From contig NZ_CP032543.1 in assembly GCF_003610995.1 (NCBI RefSeq), positions 2,728,001 through 2,792,000 on the forward strand: 64,000 bases of DNA. The letters run 5' to 3'. Source of the stretch: Streptomyces griseus subsp. griseus. Its GTDB lineage: Bacteria; Actinomycetota; Actinomycetes; Streptomycetales; Streptomycetaceae. The translations under genes and the position numbers were made by a program. The notes beneath the pieces were generated by a model. The model did not search any database, was not told where the DNA came from, and was given only the letters and a program-made list of their open reading frames with translations. This document shows positions 8,956 through 20,012 of the stretch, in pieces. Numbering within the stretch: the first letter of the stretch is position 1; each line of letters starts with the position of its first letter.

Positions 8956-10091
8956 TCGGTGATCGTTCCTCGCAGGTAGTCGGCCGCGTGCCGGGCGCGC
9001 TCCCGCACGTCCGCCAGGTCGTCGCCGTAGGTGTTGACGTGGCCGACCTTGCGGCCGGGCTTCACGTCCTTTCCGTACATGTGGATCTTGAGCTGCGGGT
9101 CGCGTGCCATGCAGTGCAGATACGCCTGGTACATGTCCGGGTAGTCGCCGCCCAGGACGTTGCACATGACCGTCCAGGGGGCGCGCGGGCGCGGGTCGCC
9201 GAGGGGGAGGTCGAGGACCGCCCGTACGTGGTTGGCGAACTGCGAGGTGATCGCGCCGTCCATGGTCCAGTGGCCCGAGTTGTGCGGGCGCATGGCCAGC
9301 TCGTTGACCAGGATGCGGCCGTCGCGCGTCTCGAACAGCTCCACCGCGAGGTGGCCGACGACCCCCAGCTCGGCGGCGATGCGGAGCGCGAGCTGCTGGG
9401 CCTCGCCGGCCAGCTCCTCGGACAGGCCGGGGGCGGGGGCGATCACCGTGTCGCAGACCCCGTCGACCTGGATGGACTCGACCACCGGGTAGGCGACGGC
9501 CTGGCCGTGCGGCGAGCGGACGATGTCGGCCGCCAGCTCCCGTACGAAGTCGACCTTCTCCTCCGCGAGAACCGGGACCCCGGCGCGGAACGGGTCGGCC
9601 GCGTCCGCCTCGGAGCGGACCACCCACACGCCCTTGCCGTCGTACCCGCCGCGCACGGTCTTGAGGATGACGGGGAAGCCCCCGGCCTCCTCGGCGAACG
9701 CGACGGCGTCGGCCGGGTCGCTCACGATGCGGTTACGGGGGCAGGGCGCGCCGATCTCCGCGAGCCGGGCGCGCATCACCCCCTTGTCCTGCGCGTGCAC
9801 CAGGGCATCGGGGCCGGGGCGCACGGGGATGCCGTCCGCCTCCAGGGCCCGCAGGTGCTCGGTGGGCACGTGCTCGTGGTCGAAGGTGATCACGTCGCAG
9901 CCCTGCGCGAAGGCGCGCAGCGTCTCCAGGTCGCGATAGTCGCCGATGACGACCTCGCTGACCACCTGGGCCGCCGAGTCCTGGGGCGTGTCACTGAGGA
10001 GCTTGAATTTCAGGCCGAGGGGGATACCCGCCTCGTGGGTCATACGGGCGAGCTGACCGCCGCCGACCATGCCGACTACCGGGAACGTCAC
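8952..10091 (-). CDS. purK: N5-carboxyaminoimidazole ribonucleotide synthase
   Basis: A 379-residue ATP-grasp enzyme that carboxylates AIR with bicarbonate. It starts [22 protein letters not shown] with the GGGQL motif. The ATP-grasp core shows [35 protein letters not shown] and [20 protein letters not shown] with the metal-binding Glu/Asn. It is first in the purK-purE-dipeptidase operon and divergent from the GtrA gene. Confidence 0.96.
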   Translation of the reverse strand: MTFPVVGMVGGGQLARMTHEAGIPLGLKFKLLSDTPQDSAAQVVSEVVIGDYRDLETLRAFAQGCDVITFDHEHVPTEHLRALEADGIPVRPGPDALVHAQDKGVMRARLAEIGAPCPRNRIVSDPADAVAFAEEAGGFPVILKTVRGGYDGKGVWVVRSEADAADPFRAGVPVLAEEKVDFVRELAADIVRSPHGQAVAYPVVESIQVDGVCDTVIAPAPGLSEELAGEAQQLALRIAAELGVVGHLAVELFETRDGRILVNELAMRPHNSGHWTMDGAITSQFANHVRAVLDLPLGDPRPRAPWTVMCNVLGGDYPDMYQAYLHCMARDPQLKIHMYGKDVKPGRKVGHVNTYGDDLADVRERARHAADYLRGTITE

Positions 10092-10253
10092 ACCCCCAGG
10101 GTATCGGGCGCGCCGGGGCGGCCGGGACCCCGTCCGGGTGCCGTCCCCGGCGGGCTCCGGCCCATCGGCGGGGTGTCACACGGGAGGGCTGGTTAGCATG
10201 GCTGGGTTGACGGACCCGTCGACGCCACCGAACGGACGGACTGAGCGATCACC

Positions 10254-10787
10254 ATGAGCGAACGGGGCGCACTGCGGACCCGGCTTGATCTGCTGGCCCG
10301 GGAGGTCGCCAAGTTCGGCGCGGTCGGTGCGGTGGGGCTGCTGGTCAACATCCTGGTCTTCAACCTGATCCGGCACACCACCGACCTCCAGGTCGTCCGG
10401 GCGAGCGTGCTGGCGACCTTCGTCGCCATCCTCTGCAACTACGTCGGCTTCCGCTACTGGACCTACCGGGACCGCGACAAGACCGGCCGGACCCGTGAGC
10501 TGACCCTGTTCCTGCTGTTCAGCGCGGCGGGCGCGGTGATCGAGAACGGTGTGCTGTACCTCGCGACGTACGGCTTCGGCTGGGACAGCCCGGTCCAGAG
10601 CAACGTCTTCAAGGTCCTCGGCATCGGGATCGCGACCCTCTTCCGCTTCTGGTCCTACCGGACGTGGGTCTTCAAGACCCTCCCCGGCAAGGCGCTCCCC
10701 TCCGAGGAGGCCGTGCTCAGCCCGGACCGGTTTCTGGAACAGCGGCGGTCGACGGAGACCGTAGAGCCCGGTCCCGTACGGAACTGA
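10254..10787 (+). CDS. GtrA-like membrane protein
   Basis: A 177-residue protein with four predicted membrane segments (about residues 20-40, 45-65, 80-102 and 112-132) and the GtrA pattern KFGAVGAVGLLVNILVFNL and NYVGFRYWTYRDRD. GtrA proteins are thought to move or anchor polyprenyl-linked sugars for surface glycosylation. The C-terminal 40 residues are soluble and charged. It converges on the histidine kinase gene with only 20 bases between stops. The partner glycosyltransferase is not adjacent. Confidence 0.85.
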   Translation: MSERGALRTRLDLLAREVAKFGAVGAVGLLVNILVFNLIRHTTDLQVVRASVLATFVAILCNYVGFRYWTYRDRDKTGRTRELTLFLLFSAAGAVIENGVLYLATYGFGWDSPVQSNVFKVLGIGIATLFRFWSYRTWVFKTLPGKALPSEEAVLSPDRFLEQRRSTETVEPGPVRN

Positions 10788-10807
10788 CGCCTTCGGCAGT
10801 TCTCCGC

Positions 10808-12073
10808 TCAGCGCACCGGGCGTTCGGGGTCCATGCGGTCCAGCGGGATGCGGCTGAGGAAGAGCGCGAAGACCGCCGGGTGCTGCTGGAGCAGTTCCAG
10901 CCGGCCGCCGTCCGCCTCCGCCAGGTCGCGGGCGACGGCCAGGCCGATCCCGGTGGAGTTACGGCCGCTGATCGTCCGCTCGAAGATACGCGCCCCCAGC
11001 TCGGCCGGGACGCCGGGGCCCTCGTCGGTGACCTCGATGACCACCTGGTTGCCGGTGACGCGGGTGCGCAGGGCGACGGTGCCGCCGCCGTGCATCAGGG
11101 AGTTCTCGATCAGCGCCGCCAGGACCTGGGCGACCGCGCCCGGGGTGCCGACCGCCCGCAGGCCGTGTTTGCCCGAGCAGACCAGCGCGCGGCCCGTGGA
11201 GCGGTAGGCGGGGCGCCACTCCTCGATCTGCTGCTTGATGACCTCGTCCAGGTCGAAGACGACGGCGGAGCCCGTCCGCGGGTCCCGGGAGTTGGTCAGC
11301 AGCCGCTCCACGACGTCGGTGAGGCGCTCCACCTGGGTGAGGGCGATGTTCGCCTCCTCCTTCACCGTCTCCGGGTCGTCGGTCACCGAGATCTCCTCGA
11401 TCCGCATGGAGAGCGCGGTGAGCGGCGTACGCAGCTGGTGCGAGGCGTCCGCCGCCAGGCGCCGCTCGGCGGTCAGCATCCGGGCGATCCGCTCGGCGGA
11501 GGAGTCCAGGACGTCGGCGACCCGGTCCAGCTCGGGCACCCCGTACCGCTTGTGGCGCGGGCGGGGGTCACCGGAGCCGAGGCGTTCGGCGGTCTCGGCG
11601 AGGTCGGTGAGCGGGGAGGTCAGCCGGTTGGCCTGGCGTACGGCGAGGAGCACGGCCGAGATGATCGCGAGCAGCGCCACCGCGCCGATGATCAGCAGCG
11701 TGCGCCCGACCTCGCGGGTGACGGCCGAGCGGGACTCCTCGACGGTGACCTTCTCGCCCCGCTCACCGGTCTGGGTGGCGCTCAGGACGCTGCCGCTGGG
11801 GCGCTCCCCGACGGCGATGGGGGCGCGGCCCGGGATCTCGATCAGGGCGAACCGGTCGGCGCCGATCTGCTCGGACAGCACCCCGGAGCTGATCACCTCG
11901 TCGCCCAGCAGCCGGCTGTCGACCACGCTGATCAGCCGCAGCGCCTCGGATTCGATGCTCTCCTGGGCGCTGGCGCTGATGGTGCGCGTCTCCACGATGA
12001 CCAGGGAGACACCGAAGACGGCGATGACGACGAGGACCACGGCGAGCGTGGAGTTGATCAGACGGCGGCGCAC
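10808..12073 (-). CDS. sensor histidine kinase
   Basis: A 421-residue membrane kinase. Membrane segments near residues 8-27 and 124-145 enclose a roughly 95-residue extracytoplasmic sensor. A HAMP region follows (about 146-200), then the HisKA box with phospho-acceptor H212 in ADASHQLRTPLTAL, and the ATPase domain with N-box N324 in ALIENSLMHGG, G1 VTDEGPGVP and G2 STGIGLAVA. It lies 100 bp downstream of its response regulator on the same strand. The signal is unknown; the sensor has no cysteines or known fold that I can see. Confidence 0.93.
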   Translation of the reverse strand: MRRRLINSTLAVVLVVIAVFGVSLVIVETRTISASAQESIESEALRLISVVDSRLLGDEVISSGVLSEQIGADRFALIEIPGRAPIAVGERPSGSVLSATQTGERGEKVTVEESRSAVTREVGRTLLIIGAVALLAIISAVLLAVRQANRLTSPLTDLAETAERLGSGDPRPRHKRYGVPELDRVADVLDSSAERIARMLTAERRLAADASHQLRTPLTALSMRIEEISVTDDPETVKEEANIALTQVERLTDVVERLLTNSRDPRTGSAVVFDLDEVIKQQIEEWRPAYRSTGRALVCSGKHGLRAVGTPGAVAQVLAALIENSLMHGGGTVALRTRVTGNQVVIEVTDEGPGVPAELGARIFERTISGRNSTGIGLAVARDLAEADGGRLELLQQHPAVFALFLSRIPLDRMDPERPVR

Positions 12074-12173
12074 GGCTGCCCGTCGGGTCGTCGGGCTTCA
12101 TCGGGAAGCTGTTCGCCGTCAGGGGGCACGGGTGCTTCGTACGGAGGCAACGGAGGCATGAGGGCTTCGTACG

Positions 12174-12851
<678 letters not shown>

Positions 12852-13039
12852 GGACTGATGGTAGTCCGGCCGGGACGTCCGGAGTGAGGCCCTCGCCCAC
12901 GCCTGCGGGTCAGGGTCGCAATCCGGCCACAGACCTTTGAATATGGGAGCCTGGTTCCACCATTACCTGTGATCCATGTCTCAAGTCCTTCCATATCCCG
13001 CTGTGTCGTGTCGTATGGTGTCCCGTGCCTGTTGCACTG

Positions 13040-13120
13040 ATGAAGGACCTTTGGGCCGCCATGAGCACCAAGGGTCTCTTCTGTGTGTTGGGCCGGTTCG
13101 CGCCGGCCCGTCTTGAGTGA
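13040..13120 (+). other. possible leader peptide with two hairpins
   Basis: A 26-codon frame starting MKDLWAAM and ending FAPARLE overlaps two inverted repeats: GACCTTTGG/CCAAGGGTC (13046-13054 with 13068-13076, one G-U pair) and GGGCCGG/CCGGCCC (13090-13096 with 13103-13109). No clear ribosome site precedes it. It could be an attenuation leader of the transporter gene 240 bp downstream, but this is inference. Confidence 0.3.
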
Positions 13121-13282
13121 ATGACCTGTGAGCCGGGCCCGGAGCGTACGAACGCACCCGGGTGTGGATCCCGACGCGGCACTTCCCCGCCCCGCCGCCG
13201 AACGCTCCGATCCGGAGCCCGGCCCCGGGGCGAGTCCCCCCTCAGGCGTGGGGATGGGGTGCGGCCGCGCCGGTGCCGGCTA

Positions 13283-13305
13283 CCCCCCCCCCCCCCCCCC
13301 CCCCC
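13283..13305 (+). repeat. poly-C tract, 23 bases
   Basis: Twenty-three consecutive C residues lie 54 bases upstream of the transporter start, inside its presumed leader. A run of this length is very unusual even in GC-rich DNA and would be prone to slippage in vivo and to miscounting in sequencing. Confidence 0.9.
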
Positions 13306-13359
13306 ACCGGGCGCGCACCGCTCACAAGGCGAGCCCGTCCCGACCAGCAAGGATCGACC

Positions 13360-14844
<1,485 letters not shown>

Positions 14845-14869
14845 CGTCGTACAGCCTGTAGCGCTACGC

Positions 14870-14917
14870 GGCGGAGGGCCGTCGCACCGGAGTGTTCCGG
14901 TGCGACGGCCCTCCGCC
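14870..14917. terminator. 22-bp perfect-stem terminator
   Basis: Arms at 14870-14891 and 14896-14917 are perfectly complementary with a GTGT loop, followed by TTT. It lies between the convergent transporter and surface-protein genes and can stop both. Confidence 0.93.
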
Positions 14918-14934
14918 TTTCCCGTGCCGGTGGC

Positions 14935-16380
14935 TCAGCGCGGGGAGCGCAGCCGCCGCCAGGGGGTGAACGTGAACACCGCGCCGCCCAGCAGGATCGC
15001 CGTACCCGCGACCAGGCCGAGCGCGCGCAGGGCTCCGTCGTCCTCGGAGCCGGTGGCGGCCAGACCGCCGCCCGAGTCCGTACCGCCGCCGGACGCCGCC
15101 GCTCCGCCCGATCCGGCCGTTGAGCCGCCGGAGCCCGTGCCTCCGGACGCGCCGCCCGGCTGGGCGGAGGTGTCCAGCTCCAGGGAGACCGCGACATCGG
15201 CGGGCGGGGTGCAGGTCGTCGTCGTACCGGCGGCCAGCACCGTCAGGACGCCCGGGCTGAGCGTGGACTTGCCGCTCGCACCGGGCTTGTACGTGCCGGT
15301 GAGGTCCGGGATCTCGATCGGGGCGCCGGTCTTGATGACCTCCTTGTTCAGCGGCCCCTCGACCGTGACCGTGCCCTGGTCGGCCCCGCCGAGCTTGACC
15401 TCCATGGACGGCTTGACCTGTTCGGCCGGGATGTCGATCGGGCTGTCCATCACGGACTTGCCGAACTTCACCGTGAGGTCGTAGGCGCCGCCGTTCTTCC
15501 TGGCGCTGATCCGGACCGGGGAGGTGGCGTTCTTGTCGCCGATGGGGGTCTTGCAGGCGTAGGCGACGGAGATCTCCTTGCCGGGGAAGTCGGTCTGGCC
15601 GCCGGTGCCGCCTGTGGTGCCACCGGTGTCACCGCCTCCGGATGTGGTGCCTCCGGTGGTGGCGCCGCCCGTGTCGTCCCCTCCGGTGGTGATGCCGCCG
15701 TCGGTGCTTCCTCCGTCGGCGGTGCCGCCGGAGTCCGTGCCTCCGGTGGTCGTGGCGCCTCCCGAGTCCGTGCCGCCCGTCGCCGTACCCCCGGAGTCCG
15801 AGCCTCCGGTTGTGCTGCCACCGGTGGTGGAGCCCGCCTCCGTGACCTTGATCGTGGCGCCCGGCCGCACCGCCTCCTTCGGGGCGCACTTGGTGTCCGT
15901 GGAGATCGGCTTGGAGACGTTGATGTTGTACGCCCCCGGGGTCAGCGTGATCTCCCCGGCCGCCGCCAGCTTCAGCTTGGCCGTCATGTCCGGCAGCAGC
16001 ATGGGGCTGTTCTTGGGGATGGGCGGGTTCTGCCGGGGGCCCTCCAGCTTCAGCTCGCCGCTCGCGGCCCCGCCCAGCGTGATCGTGCCGGTCGGCTTGA
16101 CCGTGTCCTTGCCCAGGTCCAGCACGTCCGGGTTCCTGGACGCGGCCTCGACCGTCTTCCAGACGACCTCGATCTCGTCGCCGACCTTCGCCTCGGCCGG
16201 GGCGCTCAGCTCCACCTTCGTGGTGCCCTGGACCGGCGGCAGTCCCGAAATGGGCGGCGGAACGCACTCCGTCGCGTAACTGACCTCGGCGGCCTGCGCC
16301 GGGCTCGCGGCCAGCACGAGGCCCGCGCCGCCGAGCATCAGCGCGAGACCGGCCGCGCTCATCCTCCGTTGCGTGTCCAC
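14935..16380 (-). CDS. two-domain sorted cell-surface protein (LAATG signal)
   Basis: A 481-residue exported protein. It starts at GTG 16380 (AAGGGA five bases upstream), with a signal peptide ending ASPAQA. Two related beta-type domains follow: about residues 24-170, and about 265-405 starting EISVAYACKTPIGDKNATSP. They are joined by a Gly/Ser/Thr/Asp tract of about 90 residues made of TGGSDSGG-like repeats. The C-terminus has a second Gly/Ser linker, LAATG, a hydrophobic helix and WRRLRSPR: a sortase signal of the LAxTG kind used by Streptomyces class E sortases. Domain 2 is homologous to the gene at 18616. I associate the domain with DUF6801, from memory. Function unknown. Confidence 0.8.
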   Translation of the reverse strand: MDTQRRMSAAGLALMLGGAGLVLAASPAQAAEVSYATECVPPPISGLPPVQGTTKVELSAPAEAKVGDEIEVVWKTVEAASRNPDVLDLGKDTVKPTGTITLGGAASGELKLEGPRQNPPIPKNSPMLLPDMTAKLKLAAAGEITLTPGAYNINVSKPISTDTKCAPKEAVRPGATIKVTEAGSTTGGSTTGGSDSGGTATGGTDSGGATTTGGTDSGGTADGGSTDGGITTGGDDTGGATTGGTTSGGGDTGGTTGGTGGQTDFPGKEISVAYACKTPIGDKNATSPVRISARKNGGAYDLTVKFGKSVMDSPIDIPAEQVKPSMEVKLGGADQGTVTVEGPLNKEVIKTGAPIEIPDLTGTYKPGASGKSTLSPGVLTVLAAGTTTTCTPPADVAVSLELDTSAQPGGASGGTGSGGSTAGSGGAAASGGGTDSGGGLAATGSEDDGALRALGLVAGTAILLGGAVFTFTPWRRLRSPR

Positions 16381-17438
16381 ACGTGTCCCTTCGTCGTGGG
16401 TGGGGGTCGGTTCTCCGGCGGTGCGGAACGCCGGTTCTCTGACGGTGCGGAGTCCTGGGTGAACCACGGCAGTACGGCCGTGTCGGTGCTCGCGGGCCGT
16501 GTGCGGCGGGCGTGGCGGGCCACCATGCCGGCGGGGCGGGGGCGGACCTTGTCCACGACGGCCATGCCGATACGGAAGACGGCGGCCGGGACGACCAGGC
16601 AGAGCAGCACCCAGAAGAGCGTGACGCCCCACGGGCGGCCCACCTCCCACGGCTGTTCGGCCAGCACCTTCGTCCCGTACCGCAGGGAGACCTGGTAATC
16701 GCCGTGCGCGCCGGCGGAGAGTTCGACCGGCAGCTTGATCTGTGCCTTGCCCCCGGGGGCGACCGTGCCGCGCCACTGGCGTTCCTCCCACTGCGGGGCG
16801 AAGACGCCGTGCGCCGTGCCGATCTCGAAGACCGGGTCCTCCACGGGCGCGGACCCCAGGTTGCCGACGGTGAAGACCAACTGCCGTGCGGGCGGCGCCC
16901 CGAACCAGGTGAGCAGCGAACTCTCGCCTTCAAGACGGGTGGTGGCCAGCACTGCCAGCCTTCCCTCATCGGCCGGGGGCGGCAGCGGGGCGGTGGGGTG
17001 GCCCGCCACCGTGAACACCGCGTCGACCAGGCCCTGTTCGCCGGTGACCGTGGCGACGTGCACCACGCAGGGGCAGGGCTCGGGCGGTTCGGCCACCGGC
17101 AGCTTCTTGCTGAAGGCGCCCTTCTTGTCGGTGGTGACGGCCCGGCCGTCGGCGTTCGCACAGGAGTTGGTGCCGCCGACCACGCCCCGCTCGGGCGTGG
17201 ACTTGCCGCAGATCAGCAGCATCAGCAGCGCCTCGGAGCGCCAGCCGCCTCCCTTGACGGTGATGTCACCGCCCTTGCCCGCCTCCTTCTTGGAGAGGGT
17301 GACGGAGGGGCCGTCGCTTTCGGCCGCCCGTGCTGTCGGGGCGGTGGTGGAGGCGGCCAGGAGCAGGAGAACGGAGAGGAGGAGCAGGAGAGTCGGGGAG
17401 ACGCGGCTGCCGACTCCGCTTCCGGGGTGCTGCGTCAC
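16359..17438 (-). CDS. membrane-anchored ectodomain protein, neocarzinostatin-like region
   Basis: A 359-residue protein starting at GTG 17438, which overlaps the preceding stop as GTGA. A signal peptide ends near TARA (about residue 38). The ectodomain (about 40-280) includes SVTLSKKEAGKGGDITVKGGGW and paired cysteines (LICGKS, NSCAN, PCPCV), a pattern seen in neocarzinostatin-like Ig folds. A single membrane helix follows (VTLFWVLLCLVVPAAVFRIG, about 287-306), then a basic, disordered cytoplasmic tail. Its end overlaps the start of the LAATG protein by 22 bases, so the two are translationally linked. Role unknown; likely a partner of the sorted proteins. Confidence 0.7.
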   Translation of the reverse strand: MTQHPGSGVGSRVSPTLLLLLSVLLLLAASTTAPTARAAESDGPSVTLSKKEAGKGGDITVKGGGWRSEALLMLLICGKSTPERGVVGGTNSCANADGRAVTTDKKGAFSKKLPVAEPPEPCPCVVHVATVTGEQGLVDAVFTVAGHPTAPLPPPADEGRLAVLATTRLEGESSLLTWFGAPPARQLVFTVGNLGSAPVEDPVFEIGTAHGVFAPQWEERQWRGTVAPGGKAQIKLPVELSAGAHGDYQVSLRYGTKVLAEQPWEVGRPWGVTLFWVLLCLVVPAAVFRIGMAVVDKVRPRPAGMVARHARRTRPASTDTAVLPWFTQDSAPSENRRSAPPENRPPPTTKGHVWTRNGG

Positions 17439-18598
17439 GATTCCGCTCCCGCCTTCGCCAAGGGGCTTGATTCCTGGGCCGGTTGCGCGGCTTGGGGCCC
17501 GGTGTCCGTCGTGCGGTCCGGCCCGCTGTCAGTCGTGCGGTCCGGATCGGTGTCCGACGTGCCGTCCGGGTCGGCGAGCGTCGCTCCGGACGGCTTGATG
17601 TCCGTCGCGCCGTCCAGGCCGGTGACCGCCGTACCCGCCGGGTCGGCCATCGCCGTCCCGCGCCCGTCCCGCCGCCGCCGGTACGTCCCGGTGCCGAGCA
17701 GCGCCAGTACGCCGAGCGCCAGGAGCCCTCCCCCGACGACCGGCGCCACCGGGACGTACACCGCCGAGGCCGCCGCCTCGTCCCGCGCCCCGCCCTCCGC
17801 GGCGACCCGCAGCCGTACGGTGACGGAATCCAACGCCGGCACGTCGGGCCAGGGTTCGGTGAGCTCCATCCGGCGGCCGGGGGCCAGCTCCAGGTCCAGC
17901 GGCCGGGCCGGGCGGTCCAGCAGCGTGGCGAACACCCCGTCCGCGCGCACCGCCAGCCGGGGCCGCAGCGGCGCGTTGCCCCGGTTGACCAGCGCGTACC
18001 GGATGGTCCGGCCCGACACCTCGACGTCCTCCACGGTGAGCGCCGCCAGGGTGGGACCGCCGACCCGCACCCGTACCGGTACGCGCTTCTCCTGGCCCCC
18101 GCCGACGGCCACGATCTCCCCCGCGAGGTCACCCGGCACCGCGTCGCCCGGCACCGCGTCGCCCGGCACGGAGAGCGCGAACGGCACGTCGGCGCGGGTC
18201 CGGGCCGGCACGGTGACGGTCTCCGCCGCGAACCGGAGCCCCGCCCCGGCCGGGCCGTCACCCCGCAGCCGTACGGTCAGCGGGGTGCGGGCGGGGTTGG
18301 TCACCGAGAGCAGGTCCTGGAGCACGGTCGCGGGGGTGGCCTCCCCGTACACGTACGGCCTCGTCTCCTGCCCACCGCTCCCGCCTCCCGCAGGCCGGAC
18401 CGTCCAGCCCGCCGGCGCCCCGGGGCCGTCGTCGGCCGCCGCCTCAGGGACGACGAGCAGCACCAGCAGCAAGGCGGCGAGCAGGCGTACGGACAGGACC
18501 GACGGCGAGTGCCCGTACGGGATCGGCGCCGCGCATCTGTACGGGGTCGACGGCGAGCGTCCGTACGGGGTCGACGGCTCCATGGGCGGCTCCCTCAC
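17435..18598 (-). CDS. membrane-anchored WxL/DUF916-like surface protein
   Basis: A 387-residue protein with an N-terminal signal/anchor (about residues 36-57, ending EAAADD). Two Ig-like domains follow: about 80-190, with VLQDLLSVTNPARTPLTVRL and ETVTVPARTRADVPFALSVP, and about 190-290, with VEDVEVSGRTIRYALVNRGNAPL. Then come one membrane helix (VAPVVGGGLLALGVLALLG) and an acidic Asp/Thr-rich tail. This order of domains matches DUF916 (WxL-interacting) proteins. VPGDAVPGDAVPGD near residue 150 is a small tandem repeat. Starts MREPP or MEPST are both possible; the first is listed. Confidence 0.7.
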   Translation of the reverse strand: MREPPMEPSTPYGRSPSTPYRCAAPIPYGHSPSVLSVRLLAALLLVLLVVPEAAADDGPGAPAGWTVRPAGGGSGGQETRPYVYGEATPATVLQDLLSVTNPARTPLTVRLRGDGPAGAGLRFAAETVTVPARTRADVPFALSVPGDAVPGDAVPGDLAGEIVAVGGGQEKRVPVRVRVGGPTLAALTVEDVEVSGRTIRYALVNRGNAPLRPRLAVRADGVFATLLDRPARPLDLELAPGRRMELTEPWPDVPALDSVTVRLRVAAEGGARDEAAASAVYVPVAPVVGGGLLALGVLALLGTGTYRRRRDGRGTAMADPAGTAVTGLDGATDIKPSGATLADPDGTSDTDPDRTTDSGPDRTTDTGPQAAQPAQESSPLAKAGAES

Positions 18599-18615
18599 GC
18601 TGACGGTTCCGGCGT

Positions 18616-19341
18616 TCAGCCTGTGGGGCGCTGTCCTCGCCGGGTCAGCCAGAGCACTCCGGCCGCCCCGGTCAGCAGCACGGTCCCGCCGAGGGTGCCG
18701 AGCGCGGCCACCGAGTCGAGGGGGCCGGTCTTCGGCAGCTCACCGCCGCCCGAGGCGCTGCCTCCGGCGGAGCCGCCGCCCGTCGAACCGCCCGTGGAAC
18801 CTCCGGATCCCCCGGATCCCCCGGCGCCTTCGACGTCGAGTTCCAGGGAGGGGCCGGGGCTGTTCTTCGGCGTACAGGTCGTGGTCGTACCGAGCGCCTT
18901 GATGGTGAGCACCCCGGCGGTGAAGGTGACCTTGCCGCTCTTCTTCGGGGTGTACGTCCCCGACAAGTCGCTGATCTTGATAGGGGTGTTGGCCGGAATC
19001 GCCTCGCCGTTCGCCGGGCCCGAGACCTGGACCTTCCCCGTCTCCGCACCGCCCACCTCGATCACGGCGCTCGGGTTCATGGCCCCCTTGCCCAGCTCCA
19101 CAGGGCTGGAGGAGACGCCCTTCTGGAAGGACACGGTGAGCTTGTAGCCGCCCCCGCTCCTTACGCTCTTGATATCGATGGGCGAGACGGCCCCCTTGGG
19201 CCCGATGGGCGTCTCGCACTGGTAGTTGACGTCCACGACCTCGGCGTGGGCGGCGGGTGCGGCCATCAGCACCACCGAGCCCGCAAGACCGGTCGTCAGC
19301 GCGGCCGTCAGCGCGAGAGCTGTCCGCTTCTGGTTCGACAC
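18616..19341 (-). CDS. single-domain sorted cell-surface protein (LPKTG signal)
   Basis: A 241-residue protein starting at GTG 19341 with a signal peptide ending AAPAAHA. One mature domain (about residues 34-175) starts VVDVNYQCETPIGPKGAVSP and is clearly homologous to domain 2 of the protein at 14935-16380. A Gly/Ser linker, LPKTG, a hydrophobic helix and WLTRRGQRPTG complete the sortase signal. It is the first gene of the four-gene surface operon. Function unknown; wall attachment is inferred from the sorting signal. Confidence 0.8.
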   Translation of the reverse strand: MSNQKRTALALTAALTTGLAGSVVLMAAPAAHAEVVDVNYQCETPIGPKGAVSPIDIKSVRSGGGYKLTVSFQKGVSSSPVELGKGAMNPSAVIEVGGAETGKVQVSGPANGEAIPANTPIKISDLSGTYTPKKSGKVTFTAGVLTIKALGTTTTCTPKNSPGPSLELDVEGAGGSGGSGGSTGGSTGGGSAGGSASGGGELPKTGPLDSVAALGTLGGTVLLTGAAGVLWLTRRGQRPTG

Positions 19342-19459
19342 CTCGTGTTCCCCTCATGCCGGACGTCGCCGCGCGCCACGGTCCGTATGGGCGCGAGTTA
19401 CTGACGACACATCAGATTGGGCGCTCAAGGTACGCCCGGGGCCTGATGGAGGGAAGACA

Positions 19460-19487
19460 AAGAGCGCGCCGGATCCGGCGCGCTCTT
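19460..19487 (-). terminator. 28-bp perfect palindrome, terminator
   Basis: A perfect palindrome centred on GGATCC with flanking AAGAGCGCGCC arms lies 33 bases after the stop of the ATP-binding protein gene. It is best read as that gene's terminator. Confidence 0.8.
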
Positions 19488-19520
19488 CGACGTGAGGGAT
19501 ACGTTCCCGGCTTCGGCCGG

Positions 19521-20012
19521 TCACGCTGGGGCGGCGAGCTCCGCCCAGACGGTCTTGCCCGGCGCCTCCGGCGTACGCTGCACGCCCCAGTCCAGGCAGA
19601 GGCGCTGCACGATGAACATGCCGTGCCCGCCGGGGCGGCCGGCGCGGTGCGGCGTACGGGGGGCGGGCTGGCCGGCCCCCCGGTCGACGACCTCGACGCG
19701 CAGCGCCTTGGGCGTGCGGCCGATCCGGAGCTCCTCGGGGCCCTCCGCGTGGAGGCAGGCATTGGTCACGAGCTCGGAGACGACCAGCAGGACGTCCTCG
19801 GCCGCGGCCCGGCGGTCCGCGCTGGAGGCCGGGAGCCAGCCCCAGTCGTGCAGAGCCTGCCGGGCGAAATCACGGGCCATCGGGACAATGCCGCTGGCCT
19901 GCCCGAGTGAGAGCGTGCGCCACTGCCGCTCGGCCGGAACGGGCGAGTCCGCGCCCGCTCCTTCCGGCTCGCGGCCGAGGTCGCCCGGCGGATGCTGCCG
20001 GGTGGTGCTCAT
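19521..20012 (-). CDS. GHKL ATP-binding protein, anti-sigma factor-like
   Basis: A 163-residue single HATPase domain of the RsbW/SpoIIAB-like group. It has ARDFARQALHDWGW, the N-box ELVTNACLHAEG with metal-binding Asn, G1 VEVVDRGAGQP, and a G2 region GRPGGHGMFIVQRLC. Such proteins bind and hold sigma factors and phosphorylate STAS antagonists. It lies next to an STAS gene and a SigB-type sigma gene, so an anti-sigma role is likely. In S. coelicolor a corresponding anti-sigma gene is described beside sigI; I rely on memory for that link. Confidence 0.82.
   Translation of the reverse strand: MSTTRQHPPGDLGREPEGAGADSPVPAERQWRTLSLGQASGIVPMARDFARQALHDWGWLPASSADRRAAAEDVLLVVSELVTNACLHAEGPEELRIGRTPKALRVEVVDRGAGQPAPRTPHRAGRPGGHGMFIVQRLCLDWGVQRTPEAPGKTVWAELAAPA

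Larger units (their letters stand above)
12852..13359. other. 508-bp gene-free region between regulator and transporter
   Basis: This divergent intergenic region must hold promoters for the two-component pair and the peptide transporter. It is less GC-rich near 12940-13080. On the plus strand it shows two potential RNA hairpins (13046-13076 and 13090-13109), a 26-codon open frame from ATG 13040 to TGA 13118-13120, and an uninterrupted run of 23 C at 13283-13305. I see no other gene in it. Confidence 0.7.
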
